A stretch of DNA of 64,000 nucleotides from assembly GCA_963842835.1 (NCBI GenBank), contig CAWJIB010000006.1:186001-250000 (forward strand). The letters run 5' to 3'. This DNA is from Roseiarcus sp963842835 (GTDB taxonomy: Bacteria > Pseudomonadota > Alphaproteobacteria > Rhizobiales > Beijerinckiaceae). Within the stretch, counting starts at the first letter, position 1. Each line of letters starts with the position of its first letter. The notes beneath the pieces were generated by a model, which was given only the letters and a program-made list of their open reading frames with translations, did not search any database and was not told where the DNA came from. Positions 34,430 to 43,221 of the stretch are shown piece by piece. A program made the position numbers and the translations under genes.

Positions 34430-34900
34430 ATGTTCGGCAACACCCATTCGACCAAAACGGCCGACGTCGAGAAGAAATGGCTTCTCATCGACGCCAAAGG
34501 CCTGGTCGTCGGACGCCTGGCGACGATCGTCGCGATGCGCCTGCGCGGCAAGCACAAGCCTTCGTTCACCCCGCATATCGACGACGGCGACAACGTCATC
34601 GTCGTCAACGCGGAGAAGGTGGTGTTCACCGGCCGCAAGCGCGACCAGAAGGTCTATCACCACTACACCGGCTATATCGGCGGCATCAAAGAACGCTCGG
34701 CCAAGTCGATCCTCGAGGGACGTTTCCCCGAGCGGATCGTCGAGAAAGCGGTCGAGCGCATGTTGCCGCGCGGGCCGCTGGGCCGAAAGCAGCTGGGCAA
34801 TCTGCGCGTCTACAAGGGTCCCGACCATCCGCACGCCGCCCAGGCGCCGACGCCGCTCGACATCGCCAAACTCAATCCGAAAAACAGCCGGAGCGCCTGA
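34430..34900 (+). CDS. rplM: 50S ribosomal protein L13
   Basis: 156 residues. Family marks are KKWLLIDAKGLVVGRLA near the start, YHHYTGYIGGIKERSA in the middle and VERMLPRGPLGRKQLGNLRVY with HPHAAQAP near the end. L13 is an early assembly protein of the large subunit. It is followed by rpsI after three bases, the usual L13-S9 operon. Confidence 0.98.
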   Translation: MFGNTHSTKTADVEKKWLLIDAKGLVVGRLATIVAMRLRGKHKPSFTPHIDDGDNVIVVNAEKVVFTGRKRDQKVYHHYTGYIGGIKERSAKSILEGRFPERIVEKAVERMLPRGPLGRKQLGNLRVYKGPDHPHAAQAPTPLDIAKLNPKNSRSA

Positions 34901-34903
34901 TCC

Positions 34904-35386
34904 ATGGCCGAGACACTCTCCTCCCTCGCCGACCTCAAGGGTTCGGCGATCGCGCCGGCCGCGGCGGAAGCCCCCGTTCACGTGCAGAAACTCGACAAGT
35001 ACGGCCGCGCCTATGCGACCGGCAAACGCAAGAACGCCGTCGCGCGCGTCTGGATCAAGCCCGGCAAGGGCAAGGCGACCGTCAACGGCAAGCCGCTCGA
35101 CGTTTATTTCGCGCGCCCCGTCCTGCGCATGATCCTCAACCAGCCGCTGGTCATCGTGAACCGCCTCACGCAATACGATCTGACGGTGACGGTCTCGGGC
35201 GGCGGCCTCTCCGGCCAGGCCGGCGCGGTGCGCCACGGCCTCGCCAAGGCGCTCACCTATTACGAGCCGGAACTGCGCGGCTCCTTGAAGAAAGAGGGCT
35301 TCCTGACCCGCAACTCGCGCGTCGTCGAGCGCAAGAAATACGGCCACAAGAAAGCGCGCGCGAGCTTCCAGTTCTCCAAGCGCTGA
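34904..35386 (+). CDS. rpsI: 30S ribosomal protein S9
   Basis: 160 residues. The core starts at YGRAYATGKRKNAVARVWIKPG, with SGGGLSGQAGAVRHGLAKAL in the middle and the basic end KYGHKKARASFQFSKR whose tail reaches the P-site tRNA. About 35 extra N-terminal residues rich in Ala are typical for alphaproteobacteria. A strong terminator follows. Confidence 0.98.
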   Translation: MAETLSSLADLKGSAIAPAAAEAPVHVQKLDKYGRAYATGKRKNAVARVWIKPGKGKATVNGKPLDVYFARPVLRMILNQPLVIVNRLTQYDLTVTVSGGGLSGQAGAVRHGLAKALTYYEPELRGSLKKEGFLTRNSRVVERKKYGHKKARASFQFSKR

Positions 35387-35415
35387 GCGGACGGCTTTCG
35401 CTCAATGTTGTGCGG

Positions 35416-35441
35416 AAAGGGCGGCTTCGGCCGCCCTTTTT
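35416..35441 (+). terminator. Rho-independent terminator after rpsI
   Basis: A perfect 10 bp stem (AAAGGGCGGC / GCCGCCCTTT) closed by a stable TTCG tetraloop and followed by T residues, 30 bases after the rpsI stop. Confidence 0.88.
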
Positions 35442-35641
35442 GTTGGGCGGGGTAGGGCGGCGTGTCGGCCAGAAATTCCGTTCCCGACCCTAAGCGATCC
35501 TTCGACCGTCTTCAAATCGCAATGCCCGGCTGGATTGCGTCGGAATTTGCGGTCTCGCCCTCGGCGGCGAAACATGCCATTGCTAAAGCCTCGCGGCTCG
35601 GCGCATCGGCGTCGGCGCGCGACCGACATCGGAGATGTATC

Positions 35642-37426
35642 GTGTCGCACGCCTCGCCGGCTGCAAAGCGGCGCTTCCAACTCTTTCTTATCAAACCGTC
35701 GCACTACGACGACGAGGGATACGTCATCCGGTGGTGGCGCTCGATCATACCCTCGAATTCGCTCGCCGCCTTGTACGGCATTGCCGCCGATTGCGCCGAG
35801 CGCCAGGCCCTTGGGCCGGACGTCGTCATCGACATCGAAGCGATCGACGAGACAAATACGCGCATCGATATTGCGGCGATGATAGCGCGTTTCCAGCGCC
35901 ACGGCGATTTCGGCCTTGTGGCTCTTGTCGGCGTCCAGTCGAACCAATACCCCAGAGCCCTGGACATCGCGCGACCCCTCGTGGCGGCGGGAATACCCGT
36001 CGCGATCGGCGGTTTCCATGTGTCGGGGTGCCTGGCCATGTTGGACGGCCGGGCCGTCGATCTCGACGCCTGCAGGGATTTGGGCGTCGCGATTTTCGCG
36101 GGCGAATGCGAGGGCCGGCTCGATCAGGTGCTGAACGACGCGGCCTACGGCCGTCTTGCTTCCGTTTACGACTTCATGAAGGATCTGCCGGGCATGGAGG
36201 GGACGCCCGCGCCTTTCCTTCCCAAGCCCTATGTGGCGCGCACGCTCGGCCGCAGCACGAGCTTCGACGCCGGCCGCGGCTGTCCTTATCAGTGCTCGTT
36301 CTGCACGATCATCAACGTCCAAGGCCGCAAATCGCGCTTCCGCTCGGCCGATGACATCGAACATCTCGTTCGCCTCAATTGGGCGCAGGGAATTCACAAG
36401 TTCTTCATCACCGACGACAATTTCGCGCGAAACAGGCAGTGGGAAGCGATACTCGATCGTCTGATCCGCCTGCGGGAGAAAGACGGCATACCGCTCGGCC
36501 TGATGATCCAGGTCGATACGCTCTGTCACAAGATTCCGAACTTTGTGAAGAAGGCGAAAAGAGCCGGCGTCACCCGTGTCTTCATCGGCCTGGAAAACAT
36601 CAATCCCGACAACCTCGCCGCGGCGAACAAGCGCCAAAACAAGATTACCGAGTATCGCAAGATGCTGCTCGCCTGGAAGGCGGAAGGGATCATGACGCTC
36701 GCCGGATATATTCTGGGATTTCCGGCGGACACACCGGAATCGATTCGTCGGGATATCAAGATCATCCAAAAAGAGCTGCCGCTCGACATGATCGAGTTCT
36801 TTTTTCTCACCCCGCTGCCGGGTTCCGAGGATCACCAGACGCTGTGGAGAAAGGGAGTCCCCTTGGAGCCCGATCTCAACAAATACGACGTGGAGCACGT
36901 CTGCGCCGCCCACCCCAAGATGTCCAAGGACGAATGGGAGGCGATCTATCGCGAAGCTTGGTCGCTCTACTATACGCCGGAGCATATGAAGACCTTGCTC
37001 CGCCGCGCCGTGGCGACGGGCTTTCCCTTGCGCAGCCTGGTCGCGTACTTGGTCCAATTTGCGATGTCGGTTCGACTCGAAAATCTGCACCCGCTGCAAA
37101 TAGGCATCCTTCGCCTCAAGCATCCCACGGAACGTCGCCCGGAACTACCGCGTGAAAGTTCCTGGATATTTTGGCCGCGCTTTGCCTGGCGGACCGTGAA
37201 GAAACAGGCGATCCTCGCCAATATGACCGCATGGCTCGTGCTTTGGAGCCTAGCCATCGCCCGCGATCCTCGCGCCGGCGCGTATATGGATGCGGCGCTG
37301 ACCCCCGTGCGCGACGACGACGAAGCGACTCTCGATCTTCTCACCAAGACGGCCGGCGCCGGCGCGGCAGTGGCGCATTTCAAGAAGGTTGCGGTGTTGA
37401 CCAGCGTCGGCCGCGAATCTGCGTGA
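35642..37426 (+). CDS. B12-binding radical SAM protein
   Basis: About 594 residues from a GTG at 35642, preceded by GGAGAT; the frame is open further upstream but family-like sequence begins at RRFQLFLIKPSHYDDEGYVIRWWRS. An N-terminal cobalamin-binding-like domain (residues 1-170, with AIGGFHVSG) precedes a radical SAM core with the cluster motif CPYQCSFC near residue 215. The C-terminal 150 residues are family-specific. Members of this group methylate or rearrange lipids and other inert carbons. The target is unknown; hopanoid or bacteriochlorophyll-type substrates are only possibilities. It lies 255 bp after rpsI. Confidence 0.85.
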   Translation: MSHASPAAKRRFQLFLIKPSHYDDEGYVIRWWRSIIPSNSLAALYGIAADCAERQALGPDVVIDIEAIDETNTRIDIAAMIARFQRHGDFGLVALVGVQSNQYPRALDIARPLVAAGIPVAIGGFHVSGCLAMLDGRAVDLDACRDLGVAIFAGECEGRLDQVLNDAAYGRLASVYDFMKDLPGMEGTPAPFLPKPYVARTLGRSTSFDAGRGCPYQCSFCTIINVQGRKSRFRSADDIEHLVRLNWAQGIHKFFITDDNFARNRQWEAILDRLIRLREKDGIPLGLMIQVDTLCHKIPNFVKKAKRAGVTRVFIGLENINPDNLAAANKRQNKITEYRKMLLAWKAEGIMTLAGYILGFPADTPESIRRDIKIIQKELPLDMIEFFFLTPLPGSEDHQTLWRKGVPLEPDLNKYDVEHVCAAHPKMSKDEWEAIYREAWSLYYTPEHMKTLLRRAVATGFPLRSLVAYLVQFAMSVRLENLHPLQIGILRLKHPTERRPELPRESSWIFWPRFAWRTVKKQAILANMTAWLVLWSLAIARDPRAGAYMDAALTPVRDDDEATLDLLTKTAGAGAAVAHFKKVAVLTSVGRESA

Positions 37427-37694
37427 GCTGATTCGAAGGCATTGTCGGCTTATAGAGCTCGACAAGGCGGATTCATGCGCCCGCATCAGACAGTTTCCGA
37501 ATGTCAACGGCCGCTGTCCGCCCTTTGCGGTCATTCGCAATGTGGCAAAATTCAAGACTTGTACGACACCGGCTATCAGATAGGCTGGTCCAATTGCATT
37601 AGCAGCGCCGTCCGCAAGACGCGCCTCGCGCCGCGCGGCCTATCAAGCGGAGAAGCCGAACAGGCGATTCCACGATCGAGAGGAAAGGCAAGAG

Positions 37695-37943
37695 ATGCGG
37701 TTCGCAATCATGACGTGGGTCCCAAGTAGCGACAATGCGAAGATCGGGAGCATTTTCGGCATCCTGGACAATGACGCACCGGGGGATCTTCCGGTGCTCC
37801 CCGGCGGTCATTGGGAGAAGTATCACATAGCCGATGAGCGGACGCTCAAGTTCGCGGAGGAAGCCAGGAAGGCGATCGCTCAGCATGGCTATTACTTGCT
37901 CGGGGCAGGCGTAACGCCAAGCGAGGCGTTTGGCATGTCATAG
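37695..37943 (+). CDS. Small hypothetical protein
   Basis: 82 residues with a strong AGAGGAAAGG ribosome-binding site six bases before the ATG. The sequence (MRFAIMTWVPSSDNAKIGS at the start, KFAEEARKAIAQHGYYLLG later) looks like a soluble globular protein. I recognise no family. GC content and codon use are visibly less biased than in the flanking genes, like the DsbA-like gene downstream, so the stretch may be a recent acquisition. Confidence 0.5.
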   Translation: MRFAIMTWVPSSDNAKIGSIFGILDNDAPGDLPVLPGGHWEKYHIADERTLKFAEEARKAIAQHGYYLLGAGVTPSEAFGMS

Positions 37944-38312
37944 CGAACGAGGCTCGGACGGAAACGCCCGCGATATATGGCGAAAGGCGCTTTTCGACCC
38001 TTCGTCCTCATGCGCGATGGGAGCCGTGGAAAGCGGCCGCTGGCTTGTCGCCGGCGTTCCCTATAACGATCTTACGCGAATCGCTGCCGTACCTCCCCGC
38101 CCGCGAACCCCCTGTGAATTTGCACCGAACCAGGACCCCATTGCGGAGGCTGGAACTATCTGACGGAAAATATGAATTTAGGATATTGGCGCGGTCCCGC
38201 CCGATGCGAATCGCGACGCCCGTCAATCGGAAGATTGTCACATCAAATCAACTGATTACGCGGTATGACATATGGGGCCCGTTTCAGTGAAAAATCACAC
38301 AGGATTAACTCC
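37944..38312. other. Intergenic stretch in lower-GC patch
   Basis: No convincing gene. Frames here have poor composition and no good ribosome-binding site. The last 100 bases are AT-richer and probably contain the promoter of the DsbA-like gene. Confidence 0.35.
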
Positions 38313-38879
38313 ATGAATCAGACAACGACAACGTGGCGCGCTGATCCGCTGACTTGGGGGCGAGGCGCGCGCCTATTCGAGGTATTCCTTGAGCCAACCT
38401 GCCCGTTTTCCGTGAGAGCTTTCGGCAAGCTCGACGAGACGCTGGCTATGGCGGGAGAGGACCAGATTACCGTCAAGATCCGCCTGCAATCACAGCCATG
38501 GCACATGTATTCTGGTGTGATCGTGCGTTGCATTCTGGCCGCTTCCACGTTGCAAGGGGGCAAGGAAGCGGCCAAGGCGGTCTTGGCGGCCGTCGCGGCG
38601 CACCGTGAAGAGTTTGAATTCACCAGCCATTGCAGTGGCCCCAATATGGACGCCACACCAAATGACATTATCGCACGGCTGGAGACCTACAGCGGCTTAA
38701 AGCTGGCCGGCGCGTTTGCGATCCCGGATCTTGATCGAGAAATCAAATGGCACTGCAAATATGCGCGTCAGAATGGAATCCACGTGTCACCGACTTTTAT
38801 GATCGACGGATTGGTCCGGCCAGACATGAGCAGCGGCGATACCGTGTCTGACTGGGTTTCGCGCATACTGTCCAAATAG
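38313..38879 (+). CDS. DsbA-like thioredoxin-fold protein with a single active-site Cys
   Basis: 188 residues, no signal peptide, so probably cytoplasmic. The active-site position reads EPTCPFSVRAF (near residue 29), i.e. CPFS instead of CxxC. The cis-proline loop VSPTFMIDG (near residue 163) confirms the thioredoxin fold, and the helical insert fits DsbA or glutathione transferase kappa-like proteins. With one Cys it may work by a monothiol mechanism or only bind thiols. AGGA precedes the ATG. The gene is lower in GC than its neighbours, which suggests transfer. Confidence 0.75.
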   Translation: MNQTTTTWRADPLTWGRGARLFEVFLEPTCPFSVRAFGKLDETLAMAGEDQITVKIRLQSQPWHMYSGVIVRCILAASTLQGGKEAAKAVLAAVAAHREEFEFTSHCSGPNMDATPNDIIARLETYSGLKLAGAFAIPDLDREIKWHCKYARQNGIHVSPTFMIDGLVRPDMSSGDTVSDWVSRILSK

Positions 38880-39218
38880 GAAGATGTCAGCTCGGCAGCG
38901 ACGCCGGCCCGCAGGATCGCCGGCGACGCGGCTCTGGAGGCGGCTTTCGCCGTCCCGGGCGAGCGCGTCGGCCTTACGTTGACGCAAAACCTCAGAAGCC
39001 GTTAGGCTTGCGACCGCCTTGCGCCTGATCCTGCCCTTCGGCCTCCGACCGCTTTCCACCGAAACTCGAATTGCGCCGCCGCCCGATCCGCTTGACGCTG
39101 TCGCGCCAATGTAGCAAGAAATCCGCATGATCGCCGCTCAACTCCGCCGACGCTGACCGCCGTTCCCACGCGAGGCCCCGGGCCGCGCGCCGCGTTGACT
39201 TGAACTTGCGAGACGATC
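38880..39218. other. Intergenic stretch upstream of argC
   Basis: I see no gene. The sequence returns to high GC, and all frames are Arg/Ala-rich noise. The argC promoter should lie in the right part. Confidence 0.35.
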
Positions 39219-40142
39219 ATGACAGCCACGATTTTCATTGACGGCGAAGCCGGAACGACCGGCTTGCAAATCCGCGACAAGCTCGCCGATGTCCCCGGCG
39301 TTGCGCTGCGCAGCCTGCCGCCCGAGCATCGCAAGGACAGCGCGGCGAAGCTGCGCCTGATGGCCGAGGTCGACGTCGTGATCCTGTGCCTGCCCGACGA
39401 GCCGGCCGTGCAGACCGCCGCGTTGATCGACGCAATGGGCGATCATGCGCCGCGCGTCATCGACGCGTCCTCCGCGCATCGCGTCGCGCCGGGCTGGACC
39501 TACGGCTTTCCCGAGCTGATCGCGGGGCAGGGGCAGGCGATCGCGCGGGCGCGCAAGGTGACCAATCCGGGGTGCCACGCCACCGGCGCGGTCGCGCTGC
39601 TGCGCCCGCTCACCGACGCCGGACTGATCCCTAAGGACGCGCCGATAACGATCGGTTCGGTCAGCGGCTATTCCGGCGGCGGCAAGTCGATGATCGAGGC
39701 TTTCGAGAGCGGCCGCGCGCCGTGCTTCGAGCTCTACGGGCTCGCCCTCGAGCACAAGCACATGCCGGAAATCCAGCTCTATTCGGGCCTGACTTCGCGC
39801 CCGCTGTTCGTTCCCAGCGTCGGCAATTTCCGTCAGGGAATGCTGGTCAGCGTCCCCCTCCAACTCGACGCCCTGGCCGGCAAGCCGAGCGGCGCCGACC
39901 TTCGCGCGGCCTTGAGCAAGCATTATCTCGGCTGCCGCTACGTCAGCGTGGCGAGCGCCGACAAATCCGCCAAGGCGCTTCGTCTGGAGCCGGAATCGCT
40001 CAACGGAACCAACGATATGCGTATCTACATCTACGCCAACGAGGCGCGCCGTCAGGCCGTGCTCGTCGCCAAGTTGGACAACCTCGGCAAGGGCGCGTCG
40101 GGGGCGGCGGTGCAGAATCTTGCGCTAATGCTGGGTCTTTAG
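39219..40142 (+). CDS. argC: N-acetyl-gamma-glutamyl-phosphate reductase
   Basis: 307 residues, the shorter type 2 ArgC. It makes N-acetylglutamate semialdehyde in arginine synthesis. The start IFIDGEAGTTGLQIRDKLA is the NADPH-binding loop, the catalytic Cys is in VTNPGCHATGAVALL near residue 117, and SVSGYSGGGKSMIEAF follows. No other arg gene is adjacent. The stop overlaps the end of a membrane protein gene on the other strand by four bases. Confidence 0.95.
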   Translation: MTATIFIDGEAGTTGLQIRDKLADVPGVALRSLPPEHRKDSAAKLRLMAEVDVVILCLPDEPAVQTAALIDAMGDHAPRVIDASSAHRVAPGWTYGFPELIAGQGQAIARARKVTNPGCHATGAVALLRPLTDAGLIPKDAPITIGSVSGYSGGGKSMIEAFESGRAPCFELYGLALEHKHMPEIQLYSGLTSRPLFVPSVGNFRQGMLVSVPLQLDALAGKPSGADLRAALSKHYLGCRYVSVASADKSAKALRLEPESLNGTNDMRIYIYANEARRQAVLVAKLDNLGKGASGAAVQNLALMLGL

Positions 40143-40456
40143 ACTTTGCGCCAGCGCCCTGTCGCGAAACGAAAAATAGCGCGAACGGCAGCTTCGACGA
40201 GGGCGCCGGCGAAATAGGCCAGGGCGCAACAGAAGGCCGCGGCGGCGATCACCCGCGCCGTCGCGTCGCCGGAAAAATCGTAGGAGCCGCCGGCAAGCCA
40301 GCGCATCGCGACCGTGAAGGGCAGGGAGATAAGGACCAGCCAGATGTCGGCGAGCCATTGGCCGGCCTTGTCGAGGTAATCGACATAGGCCGCGCCGAAG
40401 GCCGCGGCGTAAAGCACGGCGAAAATGGCGCCGGTCGCCGACTTCAAGCCGCTCAT
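40139..40456 (-). CDS. Small integral membrane protein
   Basis: 105 residues from an ATG at 40456. Three hydrophobic segments (AIFAVLYAAAFGAAYV, WLADIWLVLISLPFTVAM and AAAAFCCALAYFAGALVEAAV) suggest an inner-membrane protein; the C-terminus is basic. I recognise no family. It converges on argC, sharing four bases at the stops. Confidence 0.6.
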   Translation of the reverse strand: MSGLKSATGAIFAVLYAAAFGAAYVDYLDKAGQWLADIWLVLISLPFTVAMRWLAGGSYDFSGDATARVIAAAAFCCALAYFAGALVEAAVRAIFRFATGRWRKV

Positions 40457-40545
40457 CGGGGCCCTTCCCGAGTTCGCTTCGCGAAACCCGTCACTCCAAC
40501 CAATCTCCCGCAAGCGGGCGAGAGGCTTATCCCAGCCGCCGATCC

Positions 40546-40591
40546 CCTTCTCCCGCTCGCGGGAGAAGGTGGCCCGAAGGGCCGGATGAGG
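40546..40591. repeat. Palindromic intergenic repeat, copy 1
   Basis: A 10 bp perfect stem (CCTTCTCCCG / CGGGAGAAGG, loop CTCG) is followed by a smaller palindrome (GGCCCGAAGGGCC) and GGATGAGGG. The same building blocks recur in inverted order at 55647-55760. This is a REP-like element between the two genes of the minus strand. Confidence 0.75.
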
Positions 40592-40631
40592 GTCAGCGCG
40601 GTCTTACGAACCATTCGCCCCGGAAGCCCCG

Positions 40632-41489
40632 TCAGCCGCCTCGGCTCCAGGCGACTACGCGCTGCGCTTGTTGACCGAGACCCTCGACGCCAAGCGAGAC
40701 GGTGTCGCCCGGCTTGAGAAAGCGCGGCGGCTTCTTGCCGGAGCCGACGCCCGGCGGGGTGCCGGTCGTAATGACGTCGCCCGGCTCGAGGATCATGAAC
40801 TGGGAAATGTGAGAGACGAGCGTCTTGACGCCGAAAATCATCGTCGCCGTCGTGCCGCTTTGCATGCGCTCGCCATTGACGTCCAGCCACAACGAGAGCT
40901 TCTGCGGGTCGGCGATCTCGTCGGGGGTGACCAGCCACGGGCCGAGCGGCCCGAAGGTCGGGCAGCCCTTGCCCTTGGTCCATTGGCCGCCGCCGCGCTC
41001 CAGCTGGTAGGCGCGTTCGGAGACGTCATTGCACACGCAATAGCCCGCGACATGATCGAGAGCGTCGCGCTCGCTGACATAGCTGGCGCGCGAACCGATG
41101 ACGATCGCGAGTTCGACTTCCCAGTCGGTCTTTTCCGAACCCTTGGGAATCACGATGTCGTCGTTGGGCCCGACAATGCAGGAGGGCGCCTTGTTGAACA
41201 CGATCGGCTCTTTGGGGATCGGCATGCCCGTCTCGGCGGCATGGTCGGCGTAATTCAGGCCGACGGCGATAAAATTGCCGACGTTGCCGACGCAAGGCCC
41301 CAGGCGCGGCTTCCCGCGCACGGCCGGCAACGCCTCCGGCTTGATCTTGGCGAGGCGCCCGAGAACGCGCGGCGAAAGCGTTTCCCCGCGGATGTCGTCG
41401 ATGATTTCGCTCAAGTCGCGAAGCTTGCCGGCGGCGTCAATAAGGCCCGGCTTTTCTTTGCCCGGCTTTCCATAACGAACAAGCTTCAT
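40632..41489 (-). CDS. Fumarylacetoacetate hydrolase family protein
   Basis: 285 residues. An N-terminal lid (KLVRYGKPGKEKPGLIDAAG) precedes the FAH barrel. Metal ligands sit in DWEVELAIVIG (near residue 125) with the earlier HAAETG region, and IVFNKAPSCIVGPND and GDVITTGTPPGVG are family marks. It should cleave C-C bonds in, or decarboxylate or tautomerise, a dioxo acid from aromatic or sugar breakdown; the exact substrate is not clear. GAGGAGG lies before two adjacent ATGs; the second (41489) has better spacing. Confidence 0.92.
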   Translation of the reverse strand: MKLVRYGKPGKEKPGLIDAAGKLRDLSEIIDDIRGETLSPRVLGRLAKIKPEALPAVRGKPRLGPCVGNVGNFIAVGLNYADHAAETGMPIPKEPIVFNKAPSCIVGPNDDIVIPKGSEKTDWEVELAIVIGSRASYVSERDALDHVAGYCVCNDVSERAYQLERGGGQWTKGKGCPTFGPLGPWLVTPDEIADPQKLSLWLDVNGERMQSGTTATMIFGVKTLVSHISQFMILEPGDVITTGTPPGVGSGKKPPRFLKPGDTVSLGVEGLGQQAQRVVAWSRGG

Positions 41490-41864
41490 CATCGTCCTCC
41501 TCGGCGTCGCCGTTTTTGACGCCCAGCGCTTCACGCCGCGCTCGGCAATTCGCGCAAAGCCATAGCGCAGGCCGAAACGTCGCACAACGAAGGCGCGACA
41601 ATCCGCGTCGCGGGCCCGCGACGCGGCCGCCGGCAGGGGTGGCCGCTATCCGTAAGTCGCATCAGATATTGTTGGCAAAATGCGCCTGCAGGGGATAGAT
41701 AGTTAACATTGACGAGCGGCGTGTTTTCCTGCCGCTCGCGTTGAGCGCCCACCCGGCGGCGCAGCGGCGTTTTTTTCCGCCGCGAGGTTGCGTAGCCCGC
41801 CCGGCCGTCTATCTATGTTTTTTGTTGAGTTCCAATTTTTTCCAGCCACGAAATGATCGAGATC
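41490..41864. other. Intergenic stretch with hairpins upstream of the NYN gene
   Basis: No coding sequence seen. At 41713-41738 CGAGCGGC and GCCGCTCG form an 8 bp hairpin with a T-rich 10-base loop. The last 60 bases are AT-rich with runs of T and probably hold the promoter of the NYN gene. Confidence 0.4.
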
Positions 41865-42476
41865 ATGTCAGATCAGGAACGCATCGCACTATTTATTGAC
41901 GGCGCAAATCTCTACGCCAGCGCTAAATCGCTCGGTTTCGATATCGATTACAAACGTCTCCTAAAAGAATTTCAAGCGAAAGGCCGGCTCATACGCGCTT
42001 TCTACTATACAGCCTTGGTAGACGATCAGGAGTATTCGTCGATCCGGCCGTTGGTCGATTGGCTTGATTATAATGGATATTCCGTCGTCACCAAACCGAC
42101 GAAGGAATTCGTCAATTCGGCGGGACGTCGGAAAGTCAAAGGCAACATGGATATCGAACTCGCGGTCACCGCGATGGAAATGGCCAAGCATATCGACCAT
42201 ATGGTGTTGTTCTCCGGCGATGGCGATTTCCGTTCGCTCGTCGAGGCGATGCAGCGTCAGGGCGTGCGCGTCTCCGTCGTCTCGACCGTTGCGACCCAGC
42301 CGCCGATGGTGGCCGACGAGCTGCGGCGTCAAGCCGATGAATTCGTCGACCTTACGCAGCTGATGGCGCGCATCGGTCGCGATCCCGGCGAACGGGCGGC
42401 GCGCATGGGCGATCCCCGGCGGAGCCAGGGCTCGTTCACGCCCAACCAACAGCCCGACGACGCCGGGCGTGACTGA
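41865..42476 (+). CDS. NYN domain protein (LabA/DUF88 family)
   Basis: 203 residues from the ATG at 41865 (four codons longer if started at 41853). The PIN-like NYN nuclease fold is shown by the acidic residues in IALFIDGANLYASAKSLG, the middle KGNMDIELAVTAMEMA, and VLFSGDGDFRSLVEAM, where the catalytic Asp residues lie. Such proteins are thought to be RNases acting in RNA turnover. The end is disordered. A uracil-DNA glycosylase gene starts 17 bp later, so they may be cotranscribed. Confidence 0.9.
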   Translation: MSDQERIALFIDGANLYASAKSLGFDIDYKRLLKEFQAKGRLIRAFYYTALVDDQEYSSIRPLVDWLDYNGYSVVTKPTKEFVNSAGRRKVKGNMDIELAVTAMEMAKHIDHMVLFSGDGDFRSLVEAMQRQGVRVSVVSTVATQPPMVADELRRQADEFVDLTQLMARIGRDPGERAARMGDPRRSQGSFTPNQQPDDAGRD

Positions 42477-42493
42477 GCCGCGAAGCGCGCGCA

Positions 42494-43135
42494 ATGGCTT
42501 TTGACGCCAGTCCCCCCGCGGATTGCCAGGTTTGCGCGCGGCTGGCGCGATTTCGCGAGGCCAATCGCGCCGCCTATCCGCAGTGGCGCAACGCGCCGGT
42601 CGAATCGTTCGGCGATCGCGACGCGCGCCTGCTCGTCGTCGGTCTGGCCCCGGGCTTACGCGGCGCCAATCGGACGGGACGGCCGTTCACCGGCGATTAC
42701 GCCGGCGATCTCTTGTACTCGACGCTGCTCGATTTCGATTTCGCGCGAGGGCGTTACGACCGGCGGCCCGACGACGGGCTCGCCTTGCGCGACTGCGCGA
42801 TCGTCAACGCCGTTCGCTGCGTGCCCCCGGAGAACAAGCCGACGCCGGCCGAAATCGCCACATGCCGGCCTTATCTCGCCGGCGCGATCCGAGCCCTGCC
42901 GCGCCTTAAGGCGGTCGTCGCGCTAGGGCGGATCGCCCACGACAGCGCCTTGCGCGCGTTCGGCTTGCGCCTGGCGCGATTTCCGTTCGCCCACGGCGCG
43001 CGCCATCCGCTCGAGGGCGCGGACGTCGCCCTGTTCGATAGTTATCATTGTTCGCGCTACAATACGAACACCGGCGTGCTGACGCCGGAGATGTTTCGCG
43101 CCGTTTTCGGCGCCGTTCGCGCTCATCTCGCATAA
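42494..43135 (+). CDS. Uracil-DNA glycosylase, family 5-like (UDGb)
   Basis: 213 residues. The first motif is LLVVGLAPGLRGANRTGRPFTGD, followed by NAVRCVPPENKPTPAE and the last motif SYHCSRYNTNTGVLTPEMF near residue 180. Its paired N-terminal Cys (CQVCARL) with later Cys residues suggests a 4Fe-4S cluster, as in families 4 and 5. The GLAPG site without the catalytic Asp or Asn of family 4 points to UDGb. It removes uracil and other deaminated bases from DNA. Confidence 0.86.
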   Translation: MAFDASPPADCQVCARLARFREANRAAYPQWRNAPVESFGDRDARLLVVGLAPGLRGANRTGRPFTGDYAGDLLYSTLLDFDFARGRYDRRPDDGLALRDCAIVNAVRCVPPENKPTPAEIATCRPYLAGAIRALPRLKAVVALGRIAHDSALRAFGLRLARFPFAHGARHPLEGADVALFDSYHCSRYNTNTGVLTPEMFRAVFGAVRAHLA

Positions 43136-43221
43136 GCGACGGCGTGACGGCCGGACCGTTTTGACGGCGAGCGGCGGTTCGGTCCATCAATGTCCTGGGG
43201 CAAGGCGGCGCGGGGGATATC

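Noticed and set aside
37442..37729. 95-residue plus-strand frame after the radical SAM gene
   Set aside because: Poor composition, no clear ribosome-binding site, and overlap with the better supported small gene at 37695.
37930..38290. Small plus-strand frames upstream of the DsbA-like gene
   Set aside because: Pro/Arg-rich, without ribosome-binding sites or any recognisable pattern.
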